DNA of 51,398 nt from Yersinia thracica (GTDB lineage: Bacteria; Pseudomonadota; Gammaproteobacteria; Enterobacterales; Enterobacteriaceae), in contig NZ_CABHXX010000101.1 of assembly GCF_902170565.1 (NCBI RefSeq), positions 1-51,398 of the forward strand. Reading direction: 5' to 3'. Every line of letters begins with the position of its first letter. Position 1 is the first letter of the stretch. The position numbers were made by a program, and so were the translations under genes. Positions 25,476 to 35,550 of the stretch are shown in pieces. Below the pieces are notes generated by a model that saw only the letters and a program-made list of their open reading frames with translations, was not told the origin of the DNA and did not search any database.

Positions 25476-27944
25476 ATGTATAACGCATTTACGACACTGC
25501 TGCGCCCGTTGCACCGGCACAGAATTACTTTATTAGCGCTATTAATTTCCGGCCTTTCAGTTAATCCCGTTTTGGCAGATACACAGTATGATTCATTAAT
25601 CATCAAAGCCAGAGCTGGGGATACCGCACCGGTCCTTGATTATTTACAAAAAGAATCTAAAGCAGGGCCACTTAATAGCGGTCAAGTTGACGACTGGCTG
25701 CAAATTGCGGGGTGGGCTGGGCGTGATCAGGAAGTCATTGATGTTTACGAAAAGTATCACTCTTCAATAAATCTCTCCTCACGTGGCTTGGCTTCTGCGG
25801 CGCGTGCTTATCGTAATGAAAAACGTTGGGATCAAGCTCTGGCACTGTGGCAAAGCAGCTTAAAGAAAGACCCCACTAACCCCGATCTTATCACCGGCAT
25901 GATCATGACACAGGCGGATTCTGGTCGTGGTGGCGAGGCTTTACAACAGGCAAAAGAGTTAGCTGATCGTAACCCTTCTGCACAAAACTATATGACCTTG
26001 TCTTATCTGAACCGGGCCACCAATCGCAATTATGATGCATTACAGGCCTCCAGTGAGGCGGTGCGACTGGCACCCGAGTCTGAAGAAGTATTAAAAAATC
26101 ACCTCGAGATTTTGCAAAGAAACCGTATTGCCGACCCTGCATTACAGCTTGCCAAAGAAAATCCAAAATTAGTCACTGCGGAGCAATATCGGCAGCTTGA
26201 GAGAGATGCCGCTGCTGAGCAAGTTCGCATGGCGGTGTTGCCAACCCGTAGCGAGACTGAACGTTTTTATATCGCCGATCAGGCATTGGCGGATTATCAG
26301 GATTTATTAGCCCGTTGGAGCAAGGATCCACAAGCGCAAGACGATTATCAGCGAGCGCGAATTGATAGGCTCGGTGCATTATTGGTTCGCCGTCATACCG
26401 AAGAACTGATTAAAGAGTATGAAAGCATGGAAGCTGAGGGCTACAAAATGCCTGATTATGCCCGCCGTTGGGCCGCTTCTGCTTATATTGATCGCCGGAT
26501 GCCGGAAAAAGCCGCGCCGATCCTCACCAGTTTGTATTACGCCGATGGTAAAACATTCCGCAACAGTGATGACCTGCTGGATGCTGATGATCTCTATTAC
26601 GCTTTGAATGAAAGTGAGCAATTGGATAAGGCTCATCAATTTGCCAAGAACTATAGCGAACAAACGCCTTATCAGGTGGGGGTGTATGGTCTGCCGGGCA
26701 AAGAACCCAATGATGACTGGATGGAAGGTCAAACCTTGTTGGTTCAATCGCTGGTGGCCCTTAATGACCTGCCAGCAGCCCAGAAAAAACTGGAGACTCT
26801 CTCCAGCACGGCTCCTGCTAACCAAAATTTACGTATTGCCTTAGCCAGTGTTTATCTGGCCAGAGATTTGCCGCGTAAATCGGAACAAGAGTTAAAGGCC
26901 GTCGAGTCGCTGGCACCACGCAGCCTGATTTTGGAACGAGCGCAAGCTGAAGCGGCGATGGATCTGCAAGAGTGGCATCAGATGGAGTTATTGACTGACG
27001 ATGTGATTGCGCGCTCTCCGGAAGATGTGCCGTCGCAGGAATTAGACCGGCAGCGCAAAATTCATAATATGTATGAATTGCGGGTGACCGGTAACCGCGT
27101 CATATCTTCTGGCAGCCCCATCACGGGTGACAAAGATTACGGCCTCGAGGCGATTTTATATAGCCCACCTATTGCCGAGAACTGGCGCGTATTTGGCGGC
27201 GGGAGCTTTGATAATGCCCAATTTGAAGAAGGGAAGGGTATCAATCGTGCGACCCGATTAGGGGGCGAGTGGACTTCCCGTGACCACTGGGCTGAAGCTG
27301 AAGTGAATAATCAGAATTATGGTTTTGGCAATAAAACCGGATTCCGTTTATCAACCTGGTATGACTTTAATGACCATTGGCGCGTGGGTGGTCAGCTCGA
27401 AAGATTGGCAAAAGACACCCCGCTGCGGGCGATGAAAAACAACATCACCGCCAACAGTGCCTCTGCATTTGTGCTGTGGAAAGCCGATGACCGCCGTGAT
27501 GTTGAATTTAATGTCACCCCGTCTGATTTCTCTGACGGTAACAATCGGTGGGAATACGAATTGAATGGGCGTCAGCGTATCTGGACCGGTCCTTATCTGA
27601 CGGCAGATTTCAATTTAGGGTTGGCAGCCAGCACCAATACCAAAGAAGACGTGATTTATTACAATCCAAAACGTGATTTCACTTATGTGCCCGCGGTGAC
27701 CTTAAATCACATTATGTATCGCCATTATAAAACTATCTGGAGCCAGCAAGTGCAACTGGGTGTCGGTGGCTACTGGGAGAAAAACTACGGCAATGGCCTG
27801 GTGACCACGGCAAGTTATGGCCAGCGTGTGCAATGGAATGATGTTGTCGATACCGGATTGGCTCTAACCTACGACAAGCGCCCTTATGATGGGGTCCGTG
27901 AGCATGACCTCTCACTCGCTTTCGATTTGAATTACCGTTTCTAA
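25476..27944 (+). CDS. pgaA: Poly-N-acetylglucosamine outer-membrane export porin PgaA (HmsH)
   Basis: Outer-membrane protein that exports deacetylated poly-beta-1,6-GlcNAc for biofilm matrix. From the ATG at 25476 (AAGGG 7 bases upstream) the product is 822 residues, the size I recall for Yersinia HmsH. A signal peptide (cleavage near VLA-DTQ at 35) is followed by a helical TPR-rich periplasmic region (about 40-500; for example WDQALALWQSSLKKDPTNPD). The C-terminal beta-barrel (about 510-822) ends in an aromatic residue (NYRF), as outer-membrane barrels do. It is the first gene of pgaABCD and sits 11 bp before pgaB. A frame extension to 25413 lacks a ribosome site. Confidence 0.95.
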   Translation: MYNAFTTLLRPLHRHRITLLALLISGLSVNPVLADTQYDSLIIKARAGDTAPVLDYLQKESKAGPLNSGQVDDWLQIAGWAGRDQEVIDVYEKYHSSINLSSRGLASAARAYRNEKRWDQALALWQSSLKKDPTNPDLITGMIMTQADSGRGGEALQQAKELADRNPSAQNYMTLSYLNRATNRNYDALQASSEAVRLAPESEEVLKNHLEILQRNRIADPALQLAKENPKLVTAEQYRQLERDAAAEQVRMAVLPTRSETERFYIADQALADYQDLLARWSKDPQAQDDYQRARIDRLGALLVRRHTEELIKEYESMEAEGYKMPDYARRWAASAYIDRRMPEKAAPILTSLYYADGKTFRNSDDLLDADDLYYALNESEQLDKAHQFAKNYSEQTPYQVGVYGLPGKEPNDDWMEGQTLLVQSLVALNDLPAAQKKLETLSSTAPANQNLRIALASVYLARDLPRKSEQELKAVESLAPRSLILERAQAEAAMDLQEWHQMELLTDDVIARSPEDVPSQELDRQRKIHNMYELRVTGNRVISSGSPITGDKDYGLEAILYSPPIAENWRVFGGGSFDNAQFEEGKGINRATRLGGEWTSRDHWAEAEVNNQNYGFGNKTGFRLSTWYDFNDHWRVGGQLERLAKDTPLRAMKNNITANSASAFVLWKADDRRDVEFNVTPSDFSDGNNRWEYELNGRQRIWTGPYLTADFNLGLAASTNTKEDVIYYNPKRDFTYVPAVTLNHIMYRHYKTIWSQQVQLGVGGYWEKNYGNGLVTTASYGQRVQWNDVVDTGLALTYDKRPYDGVREHDLSLAFDLNYRF

Positions 27945-27955
27945 GGGAAATCGCT

Positions 27956-29980
27956 ATGGCGAAGATACAATTTTTTATTCGGATACTGGCTGTCGGATTG
28001 GTGACGCTGCTGGCGTCGGTCTGTTATGCAGAAAAACCCGTATTTGTCCCACCGGCCGAGCGCGCATTGCCGCTGAGTGAAAGACCGTGGCAGAAGAATA
28101 CGTTTGTGGTCATTGCTTACCATGATGTTGAAGATGATTCGGCAGATCAGCGCTATTTATCGGTAAGAAGCAGTGCACTAAGTGAACAACTCGCCTGGCT
28201 AAAAGACAATCGCTATAACGTTGTCTCTGTTGACCAAATTCTGGCAGCGAGGAATGGGGGAACCCCGTTACCGAACAAAGCCGTATTACTGACTTTTGAT
28301 GATGGCTATAGCAGTTTTTACAATCGGGTTTACCCGTTATTAGAGGCGAATAAATTGCCAGCGGTATTGGCTCCGGTGGGGACATGGATTGATACCCCGG
28401 CCAATAAAAAGGTAGATTTTGGTGGTTTAAGCACGGATAGGGATCGTTTCCTGACCTGGAAACAGATCAGTGAGATGGCCAAGTCCAATCTGATTGAAAT
28501 CGGGGCGCATACTTATGCCTCGCATTATGGCGTGATAGCGAACCCGCAAGGGAATACCGAACCTGCTGCCGCTAACCTGATATATGACCCGAAGACGAAA
28601 AAGTATGAAACTGAAGCTGCATTCAAACAGCGGATGGAAAAAGACATTTCATTGATAACCGAGCGAATTATTAAAGCGACTGGCAAACAGCCACGGGTCT
28701 GGGTCTGGCCGTACGGCGCACCCAACGGCACTGTTTTGAATATCTTGCGCCAGCACGGTTACCAAATGGCGATGACTCTGGAACCGGGTATTGGCAACGT
28801 CAATGACTTGATGAATATCCCGCGTATTTTGATCAGTAATAATCCGTCATTGAAAGATTTTGCTCAGTTAGTCACCTCGGTTCAGGAAAAGGACATCATG
28901 CGGGTAGCGCATGTTGATTTGGATTATCTCTATGATCCTGACCCAGTACAGGAAAGAGAGAACCTTGATAAATTAGTCCAGAGAATCTCTGATTTACGTG
29001 TGACCACAGTATTTTTACAAGCCTTTTCCGACCCGAAAGGGGATGGCAACATTCGGCAGGTTTACTTCCCTAACCGCTGGATACCAATGCGTCAGGACTT
29101 GTTTAACCGCGTGGCATGGCAGTTAGCTTCACGTCCGGATGTGGATGTCTATGCCTGGATGCCGGTACTGGCATTTGAGATGGACCCATCTTTACCGCGG
29201 ATTAAACGTATTGATCCGAAAACCGGTAAAACCAGCATCGATCCTGACCAATATCGCCGCTTATCGCCGTTCAATCCAGAAGTCCGGCAACGCATTATCG
29301 ATATTTATCGCGATTTGGCCTATAGCGCCCCCATCGACGGCATTCTCTATCACGACGATGCGGTAATGTCTGATTTTGAAGATGCTTCACCGGACGCGAT
29401 TCGGGCTTATGAAAAAGCGGGCTTCCCTGGATCTATTGCCACTATCCGGCAGGATCCCGAGACGATGCAGCGCTGGACCCGCTATAAAAGTCGATATCTG
29501 ATTGATTTCACCAATGAGCTGACGCGGCAGGTGCGCGATGTCCGTGGCCCGCAAGTCAAATCAGCCCGTAATATGTTCGCGATGCCGATTTTGGAACCGG
29601 AAAGCGAAGCATGGTTTGCGCAGAATCTTGATGATTTCCTGGCGAACTATGATTGGGTTGCCCCGATGGCCATGCCGTTAATGGAGAAAGTGCCATTATC
29701 AGAATCTAATGAGTGGTTATCTCAGTTGGTCAATAAAGTTGCTCAGCGACCGGGGGCACTCAATAAAACCGTATTTGAACTGCAATCAAAGGACTGGACC
29801 AAACCTGAGGGCAACAATGCCATCAGCGGCCCGATACTGGCGGGATGGATGCGCCAATTGCAGTTAAATGGCGCGCAAAATTTTGGTTACTACCCGGATA
29901 ACTTTATCACTGGCGAACCACCGCTAAAAGATGTCCGCCCTGTGCTATCTTCTGCCTGGTACCCTTTATATGATCGATAG
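27956..29980 (+). CDS. pgaB: Poly-GlcNAc N-deacetylase PgaB (HmsF)
   Basis: Periplasmic enzyme that partly deacetylates poly-GlcNAc, needed for export. Of 674 residues, the N-terminal polysaccharide deacetylase domain (about 45-300) has D115-D116 (LTFDDGYSS) and metal ligands H185 and H190 ([10 protein letters not shown]). The C-terminal part (about 310-670) is the glycoside-hydrolase-like PNAG-binding domain ([22 protein letters not shown]). The signal peptide ends ASVCYA-EK. The Cys is preceded by Val, so no proper lipobox is present, unlike E. coli PgaB, and SPase I cleavage after CYA is likely. The ATG follows AAGGGAAA. The gene end overlaps pgaC by 11 bp. Confidence 0.95.
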   Translation: MAKIQFFIRILAVGLVTLLASVCYAEKPVFVPPAERALPLSERPWQKNTFVVIAYHDVEDDSADQRYLSVRSSALSEQLAWLKDNRYNVVSVDQILAARNGGTPLPNKAVLLTFDDGYSSFYNRVYPLLEANKLPAVLAPVGTWIDTPANKKVDFGGLSTDRDRFLTWKQISEMAKSNLIEIGAHTYASHYGVIANPQGNTEPAAANLIYDPKTKKYETEAAFKQRMEKDISLITERIIKATGKQPRVWVWPYGAPNGTVLNILRQHGYQMAMTLEPGIGNVNDLMNIPRILISNNPSLKDFAQLVTSVQEKDIMRVAHVDLDYLYDPDPVQERENLDKLVQRISDLRVTTVFLQAFSDPKGDGNIRQVYFPNRWIPMRQDLFNRVAWQLASRPDVDVYAWMPVLAFEMDPSLPRIKRIDPKTGKTSIDPDQYRRLSPFNPEVRQRIIDIYRDLAYSAPIDGILYHDDAVMSDFEDASPDAIRAYEKAGFPGSIATIRQDPETMQRWTRYKSRYLIDFTNELTRQVRDVRGPQVKSARNMFAMPILEPESEAWFAQNLDDFLANYDWVAPMAMPLMEKVPLSESNEWLSQLVNKVAQRPGALNKTVFELQSKDWTKPEGNNAISGPILAGWMRQLQLNGAQNFGYYPDNFITGEPPLKDVRPVLSSAWYPLYDR

Positions 29981-31304
29981 AATTATTGCATTACTCATCC
30001 TATGCCTGGTGCTGAGTATCCCTGCGGGTATGATCTTGCTCTTTACCGGCGACGTGCTGTTGAATTTTGTCTTCTTCTATCCGCTCTTTATGTCCGGTAT
30101 CTGGATAGCTGGCGGGGTCTATTTCTGGTTTCGTCGGGAAAGACATTGGGCGTGGGGCGATGATGTTCCCCCGCCAGAGCTGAAAGGCAACCCGTTGGTT
30201 TCTATCCTCATTCCTTGCTTTAACGAGGGTCTGAATGCGCGGGAAACCATCCACGCGGCATTGGCACAGAGTTATACCAACATTGAAGTTATTGCTATCA
30301 ATGATGGTTCCAGCGATGACACGGCACAAGTGCTGGATGCCATGTTGACTGAAGATCCTCGTCTGCGTGTTATTCACCTGGCTCATAATCAGGGCAAAGC
30401 TATTGCCCTGCGGATGGGAACAGCCGCCGCGCGCAGTGAGTATCTGGTGTGTATTGATGGCGACGCCTTGCTGGATAAGCATGCGGTGCCTTATCTGGTT
30501 GCACCGATGATTGCCAACCCACGGACGGGGGCAGTGACGGGGAACCCGCGCATCCGCACGCGCTCAACCTTGATTGGCCGTGTTCAGGTCGGGGAATTCT
30601 CTTCTATCATTGGGCTGATTAAGCGGACTCAACGGGTTTATGGACAAGTTTTCACTGTTTCCGGTGTGGTAGCCGCTTTTCGTCGTAGAGCATTGGCGGA
30701 TGTGGGCTACTGGAGCCCGGATATGATAACCGAAGACATTGATATCAGCTGGAAACTCCAGATAAAGCATTGGTCAGTGTTCTTTGAACCCCGGGGTTTG
30801 TGCTGGATTTTAATGCCAGAAACCTTAGGTGGCTTGTGGAAACAACGGCTGCGCTGGGCACAGGGTGGGGCGGAGGTCTTCCTGAAGAATATGTTCAAGT
30901 TGTGGCGCTGGCGTAATCGCCGGATGTGGATCTTGTTCCTGGAATATTCACTGTCAATCACTTGGGCCTTTACTTACCTGTTCAGTATCATCCTGTTCCT
31001 GCTGGGGATGGTGATAACATTGCCGCCAGGAATTCATGTGCAAACGATCTTCCCGCCCGCGTTTACCGGGATGGTATTGGCGCTGACCTGTCTGTTGCAG
31101 TTCGCTATCAGTTTGGTGATTGAACGGCGCTATGAACCTAAATTGGGCAGTTCACTGTTTTGGATCATCTGGTATCCGATGGTTTACTGGATGCTGAGCT
31201 TGTTCACCACCGTGGTTTCGTTCCCAAAAGTCATGCTGAATACCAGACGTAAACGTGCGCGCTGGATAAGCCCAGACCGCGGCATCGGGAGGGTTAAACC
31301 ATGA
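29970..31304 (+). CDS. pgaC: Poly-GlcNAc synthase PgaC (HmsR)
   Basis: Processive family-2 glycosyltransferase of the inner membrane that polymerises UDP-GlcNAc into beta-1,6-GlcNAc. The 444-residue product has two N-terminal TM helices, a GT2 domain with D112 (NDGSSDD), D163-G-D165, T254-E255-D256 and the processivity motif Q292-R-L-R-W296, then about three C-terminal TM helices. The ATG at 29970 lies inside the end of pgaB and is coupled to it; a frame extension to 29931 is a pgaB shadow. The last 4 bp overlap pgaD. In this system activity depends on cyclic-di-GMP through PgaC and PgaD. Confidence 0.95.
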   Translation: MIDRIIALLILCLVLSIPAGMILLFTGDVLLNFVFFYPLFMSGIWIAGGVYFWFRRERHWAWGDDVPPPELKGNPLVSILIPCFNEGLNARETIHAALAQSYTNIEVIAINDGSSDDTAQVLDAMLTEDPRLRVIHLAHNQGKAIALRMGTAAARSEYLVCIDGDALLDKHAVPYLVAPMIANPRTGAVTGNPRIRTRSTLIGRVQVGEFSSIIGLIKRTQRVYGQVFTVSGVVAAFRRRALADVGYWSPDMITEDIDISWKLQIKHWSVFFEPRGLCWILMPETLGGLWKQRLRWAQGGAEVFLKNMFKLWRWRNRRMWILFLEYSLSITWAFTYLFSIILFLLGMVITLPPGIHVQTIFPPAFTGMVLALTCLLQFAISLVIERRYEPKLGSSLFWIIWYPMVYWMLSLFTTVVSFPKVMLNTRRKRARWISPDRGIGRVKP

Positions 31305-31768
31305 GTACAATTCTGATTCATACCGAGCAGCGGCTCATCCCGCGTTTGATTGACATTATTATTACAGCATTAGCTTGGTTTGGTTTTATCTTCCTGTTTG
31401 TGAAGGGTTTTCTGGATATGATCCACCGAGCCCCGAATATGGGGCCGGTTCCGTTTAGAATGTATATTCTGGCCGGTCTGACGACGTTAGTTTTATATGC
31501 AGCCATTGCAGCATTTAATGCCATGGTGCTAATTGTCTGGGCCAAATATAACCAAGTGCGTTTTCAAGTTGAGCGCCGTGGGCATCGGCCTCATTTGGAT
31601 GATGAAGAACTGGCGAATAGCATGGAAATGTCGAGTGAGATTATTGCGCAATTAAAAGCTGGCTCTTGTCTCACCTTGTATAACGATGAACACGGGCAAC
31701 TATTGGAAGTCAAAGAAGGGTTACAACTTCCTGAGGTTGCACCGGTAATTAATTTACGCCGAGGTTAA
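31301..31768 (+). CDS. pgaD: Poly-GlcNAc synthesis accessory protein PgaD (HmsS)
   Basis: Small inner-membrane partner of PgaC, 155 residues, with two TM helices (about 18-38 and 58-84) and a cytoplasmic tail. PgaD is required for PgaC activity and takes part in c-di-GMP-dependent stabilisation. It starts with an ATGA overlap with pgaC, as usual for this operon. The tail contains [18 protein letters not shown], which is acidic and variable in the family. A hairpin follows. Confidence 0.92.
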   Translation: MSTILIHTEQRLIPRLIDIIITALAWFGFIFLFVKGFLDMIHRAPNMGPVPFRMYILAGLTTLVLYAAIAAFNAMVLIVWAKYNQVRFQVERRGHRPHLDDEELANSMEMSSEIIAQLKAGSCLTLYNDEHGQLLEVKEGLQLPEVAPVINLRRG

Positions 31769-31781
31769 GAGCTATTTTTCT

Positions 31782-31824
31782 CTGAATACCTGATTGCTAA
31801 CTTATATCGGGTATTCAGAATTTA
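31782..31824 (+). terminator. Hairpin after pgaD
   Basis: CTGAATACC (31782-31790) pairs perfectly with GGTATTCAG (31810-31818), loop 19 bases, followed by AATTTA. The stem is good but the U-tract is poor, so termination may be partial. Confidence 0.6.
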
Positions 31825-31970
31825 CTTTATGTCATGCCCCCAAATTAACTCGATAAAACTCCGCTTTCATTTACCCCTTTGGCTTATATATTGCTATGAT
31901 TTACCAGACATTATGGCGATGATAACCCTTTGATATTCTTCTGACAGTGACGTGACAACCGGAGCACACA

Positions 31971-32678
31971 GTGAATCAAAATCATTTCGGACAAATTATT
32001 GGAGCAGAGTTGCCGCACTGGCAATCTGCACTGCGACCTCAACCAGACGATTTACCGGGGAATTTTTGCCATCTGGTTCCCGTTGACTCAGATAAACATG
32101 AAATATCTTTGTATCAGGCTTATCACATGGCCGCCGATACCAGTGATTGGACCTATTTTTATTGTGAGCGGCCAGAAAGTGAAGCGGAATTTCAGCAATA
32201 TCTGCAAACATTAATTAATGCTCAAGATGCTTTCCACTATACGGTAGTAGAGGCGCAATCTGGCGTGGCTTTAGGGACGGTTGGCCTACAGCGAATTGAT
32301 GAAAAAAATGGTGTGATTGAGATTGGTTCAGTGAATTGGTCACCGCGCTTAAAACGTCATTCAGCCGGTACCGAAGCTATCTATTTACTATTACATTATG
32401 TCTTCGACAAATTAGGTTATCGCCGTTGTGAGTGGAAATGTGATTCATTGAATGGGCCGTCAAATGCTGCCGCAATACGATTTGGTTTTCAGTATGAGGG
32501 GCAATTTCGGCAGGCAATTGTGACCAAAGGGCGCAATAGAGATACCAATTGGTACGCCATCACTGACCGCGAATGGCCGCTCATTAAACAGGCATTTAAT
32601 GATTGGCTGGCAAGAGATAACTTTGATAATGAAGGCAAGCAAAAGACACGTTTGCAGGATTTACGCATCAGCCGCTAA
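31971..32678 (+). CDS. GNAT-family acetyltransferase (RimJ/RimL type)
   Basis: 235-residue cytoplasmic N-acetyltransferase. The acetyl-CoA fold is recognisable from GTVGLQRIDEKNGVIEIGSV (about 102-121), PRLKRHSAGTEAIYLLLHYV (the CoA-binding region) and the final beta-helix RRCEWKCDSLNGPSNAAAIRFGFQYEGQFR. This type often acts on amino-acid or small-molecule amines or on ribosomal proteins; the substrate is unknown. It stands alone between the pga operon and phoH; no terminator of good quality follows. Confidence 0.8.
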   Translation: MNQNHFGQIIGAELPHWQSALRPQPDDLPGNFCHLVPVDSDKHEISLYQAYHMAADTSDWTYFYCERPESEAEFQQYLQTLINAQDAFHYTVVEAQSGVALGTVGLQRIDEKNGVIEIGSVNWSPRLKRHSAGTEAIYLLLHYVFDKLGYRRCEWKCDSLNGPSNAAAIRFGFQYEGQFRQAIVTKGRNRDTNWYAITDREWPLIKQAFNDWLARDNFDNEGKQKTRLQDLRISR

Positions 32679-32914
32679 TGGTCACCAAATTAATTAAGAT
32701 TAATGCTATCTTATTGTCTATTTAGGTTATTTTTAATTACCGCCTGTGCTTAAAAAACAAACAAAAAAAGCAGGGGCGAAATAACCAAGCCGGTTAATGG
32801 CGGGAGCTAAGAGAGAGTTAATAGTATCGCGGGATATTAAAAGTAATTAGAGTAAAAAAACGAGCAGGCGGAAATGTTATATTTTTTTACATTTTGCTAT
32901 CGCGAATTTTACGA

Positions 32915-32932
32915 ATGTCATTATACTGTAAT
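32915..32932 (+). promoter_or_regulatory. Pho box (PhoB site) of the phoH transcript
   Basis: ATGTCAT-TATA-CTGTAAT is a 7-4-7 direct repeat agreeing with the Pho box CTGTCAT-N4-CTGTCAT at 12 of 14 core bases. TATTTT at 32943-32948 is placed as a -10 box, 10 bases after the second repeat, as in PhoB-activated promoters. Transcription would start near 32955, leaving a leader of about 370 bases before phoH. phoH is a known Pho-regulon gene in E. coli. No other gene was seen between 32679 and 33013. Confidence 0.8.
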
Positions 32933-33013
32933 TATCTGGCGGTATTTTTCACTCGGTGCATTGTTTAAGCTGATTATAGTTTAGGCTATTGTTTATCACT
33001 GCGGGGATCGCTA

Positions 33014-33307
33014 ATGGTAGAGTCCATGATTGGGCTGTTAAGACAAAACCAAAGTTTCAATCAAGCGACTCGTTGTTACGAGGGCTTTCCCTCCGACTCT
33101 AAAATTCCAGCATGTTCGTCATCCTTGTTTCCAGTATCAACATCACGTCATCACTCCCTTGCGATATTGTTTTCATCCGGCTTATTGGGCTGGGGTGCTA
33201 ACTTTATTCGCATTTTCATTGGCTATTATTGGCTGCAAAGGAAGCCAAAAACCTCATCTGAATGTGAAACATCATCGTGCGGGCAATGTTTGTTCGGCGG
33301 TAGTTGA
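33014..33307 (+). CDS. Possible 97-residue leader protein upstream of phoH
   Basis: Candidate small membrane protein lying wholly within the phoH leader and ending 21 bp before phoH. It has a hydrophobic stretch at about 48-74 (one TM helix, GLLGWGANFIRIFIGYYWL) followed by a basic patch and a Cys-rich end C84-x4-C89-x2-C92. GGGG about 9 bases before the ATG is a weak ribosome site; ATG 33026 is an alternative. I recognise no family. It may be a true co-transcribed gene or a chance ORF; the TM plus cysteine design and its position favour a second look. Confidence 0.35.
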   Translation: MVESMIGLLRQNQSFNQATRCYEGFPSDSKIPACSSSLFPVSTSRHHSLAILFSSGLLGWGANFIRIFIGYYWLQRKPKTSSECETSSCGQCLFGGS

Positions 33308-33328
33308 ATCAAACTGAAAGGTGCCACT

Positions 33329-34117
33329 ATGGGAAGACAGAAAGCAGTGATCAAAGCTCGTCGTGAAGCGAAACGCGTTATTAGACGTGATTCACGTAGC
33401 CATCGCCAGCGTGAGGAAGAAAACGTGACATCGTTAGTGCAAATGGGCGGTGTTGAATCAATAGGTATGGCGCGGGATAGCCGTGATACCTCCGTTATTC
33501 AGGCGCGTACGGAAGCTCAAGGTCATTACTTATCAGCCATAGATAGTAAACTACTCATCTTCGCCACCGGTGAAGCAGGGTGTGGTAAAACCTTTATCAG
33601 CGCAGCCAAGGCCGCTGAAGCATTAATTCATAAAGAAGTTGATCGGATAATTGTGACGCGACCGGTGTTACAGGCAGATGAGGATTTGGGTTTCCTGCCC
33701 GGTGATATCTCTGAAAAATTCGCGCCTTACTTCCGCCCGGTGTATGACATTCTGCTGCGCCGCCTCGGATCTTCTTTCATGCAATATTGTCTACGGCCGG
33801 AAATCGGTAAAGTTGAAATTGCGCCTTTCGCGTATATGCGCGGGCGTACCTTTGAGAATGCGGTGGTGATCCTCGATGAGGCACAAAACGTGACCGCCAG
33901 CCAAATGAAGATGTTTCTGACCCGTCTCGGTGAAAATGTTACGGTCATCGTTAATGGTGATATCACCCAATGCGACCTGCCGCGTGGCGTGAAATCAGGT
34001 CTCAGCGACGCATTGGAGCGCTTTGCTGATGATGAAATGATTGGCATAATCCGCTTTGATAAGCAGGACTGTGTCCGATCTGCGCTCTGTCAGCACACTT
34101 TGAATGCCTATTCATAA
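33329..34117 (+). CDS. phoH: PhoH-like ATPase
   Basis: 262-residue cytoplasmic P-loop protein of the PhoH family, phosphate-starvation inducible. After a basic N-terminus (KARREAKRVIRRD) the ATPase core shows Walker A ATGEAGCGKTF (about 80-90), the motif VTRPVLQADEDLGFLPGD and Walker B VVILDEAQN, plus the sensor region NGDITQCDLPRG. All are intact. Family members are linked to RNA metabolism and helicase-like domains. It is transcribed from a Pho-box promoter with a long leader. A hairpin shared with chaA follows. Confidence 0.93.
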   Translation: MGRQKAVIKARREAKRVIRRDSRSHRQREEENVTSLVQMGGVESIGMARDSRDTSVIQARTEAQGHYLSAIDSKLLIFATGEAGCGKTFISAAKAAEALIHKEVDRIIVTRPVLQADEDLGFLPGDISEKFAPYFRPVYDILLRRLGSSFMQYCLRPEIGKVEIAPFAYMRGRTFENAVVILDEAQNVTASQMKMFLTRLGENVTVIVNGDITQCDLPRGVKSGLSDALERFADDEMIGIIRFDKQDCVRSALCQHTLNAYS

Positions 34118-34146
34118 TTCAAGTTTATGAATGGATGACCCAATAA

Positions 34147-34177
34147 AAAGGGCAGGCGCCATAAACGCTTGCCCTTT
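34147..34177. terminator. Bidirectional terminator between phoH and chaA
   Basis: AAAGGGCA (34147-34154) pairs with TGCCCTTT (34170-34177), extended by GCG/CGC inside. The - strand reading is followed by TTTTTATT, so it is a good terminator for chaA and a plausible one for phoH. Confidence 0.8.
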
Positions 34178-34229
34178 GCTTATCCCCTTTGGGGTATATT
34201 TATGAAGAGGTCAGTCTTATTAATAACCG

Positions 34230-35330
34230 CTACAGCATAATAGTCATCATATAAGCGGCAAACAGCGCCAAATGCGCGGTGCCGTTGAGCACGTTAGTTC
34301 TGCCGGTAGAGAATGAGATTTGTGACAGAATCAAGACACTGACCATCACCACGATATGCGGTGCTTCCAGACCAAAGTTCAACTCTTGCCCAGTCAGTAC
34401 GGCAATTAAGGTTACCGCTGGCACGGTCAGTGAAATGGTGGCCAGCACTGAACCGAAGAACAGGTTCATTGCCCGCTGAACCTGATTCGCCAACACCGCT
34501 TTTAATGCTCCCAACCCTTCCGGTGATAGGATAAGTAAGGCAATCAGGAAACCGGTAAATTTCGCCGGTGCGTTTAACTCGGTCAGCAGTGCTTCCAATG
34601 GGTTAGCATCAAATTTGGTGACCGCGATAACCGCAACTAAATGAACTAACAGCCAAACTGTGTGCCACAGGCTACTGTGAGAAGAGGGTTTACCGTGGTG
34701 AGGGTCATCACCATCATCTTCATGTTCGTAGACAAACAAACTTTGGTGGGTTTTGGTTTGAATCAGCAGGAAAACACCATACATCGCCGCTGAAATTGCC
34801 GCGACGACCAGTGATTGCGCCACACTAAAACTGCCATCTGGCAACGTGCTGGGTAATACCAACACAATGATAGCTAACGGGAAGATAGCCATCAGATATT
34901 GTTTAATGCCGACTAAATTGACGTGCTGAGTAGCAAATTTACGCCCACCGAGCAGCAAGGACACCCCGACCAATCCCCCGATAACAATCATGATGATGGA
35001 ATAGAGTGTGTCGCGCATCAATGCAGGGGCCGCATCGCCTGTCGCCATCATCGCCGAGATCAAACTGACTTCCAGCACCACCACGGACAGGCTGAGGATC
35101 AATGAACCATAAGGTTCGCCCAAACGGTGTGCCAGAACGTCAGCATGACGAACGACACTGAAAGCACTGCTCAGGATACCGACCAGTGCAATCAGGTTGA
35201 TAGTGATAATGGCAGCAAAATTGCTGGTATCTCCCCAAATATTAAGGATAACCAGCGCAAAAATAGGCAGGAGAAGGGAATATTCCTGATGGCGAGATTT
35301 AGATCGGCCAGGATCATTTTGCGACTTCAT
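34230..35330 (-). CDS. chaA: Ca2+/H+ (Na+/H+) antiporter ChaA
   Basis: Inner-membrane cation/proton antiporter of the CaCA family, 366 residues from ATG 35330, the same length as E. coli ChaA. About 11 TM helices are arranged as two repeats, each with an acidic alpha-motif (EVSLISAMM in the first; LILSPEGLGALKAVLANQVQRA in the second). The central cytoplasmic loop has the acid/His segment EHEDDGDDPHHGKPS characteristic of ChaA. AGGAG lies 10 bases before the start; a GTG at 35339 is too close to it. It exports Ca2+, Na+ or K+ at alkaline pH. The gene stands alone. Confidence 0.92.
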   Translation of the reverse strand: MKSQNDPGRSKSRHQEYSLLLPIFALVILNIWGDTSNFAAIITINLIALVGILSSAFSVVRHADVLAHRLGEPYGSLILSLSVVVLEVSLISAMMATGDAAPALMRDTLYSIIMIVIGGLVGVSLLLGGRKFATQHVNLVGIKQYLMAIFPLAIIVLVLPSTLPDGSFSVAQSLVVAAISAAMYGVFLLIQTKTHQSLFVYEHEDDGDDPHHGKPSSHSSLWHTVWLLVHLVAVIAVTKFDANPLEALLTELNAPAKFTGFLIALLILSPEGLGALKAVLANQVQRAMNLFFGSVLATISLTVPAVTLIAVLTGQELNFGLEAPHIVVMVSVLILSQISFSTGRTNVLNGTAHLALFAAYMMTIML

Positions 35331-35550
35331 TTCGAGCACGCTCCTAATAACTTTACTGCGCTAAATGGGCATTAGAGCCATTTAACGATAATTAAGTGCC
35401 GTATTGCAGGCTAAGTAGCTTTAAGACTAACAAATAACAGGGAATTGTCGCAGGAAATTTACAAGGTTTTAACGGGGAAAGGCAAAAAAAGAGTCAGTAA
35501 AATGGACACGACAAAGTTATGTCCATTGATTTTACAGATATTAATGAGAT

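Noticed and set aside
26379-26825. 148-codon ORF antisense to pgaA
   Set aside because: Long antisense frame inside a well-supported gene; a shadow of its codon bias.
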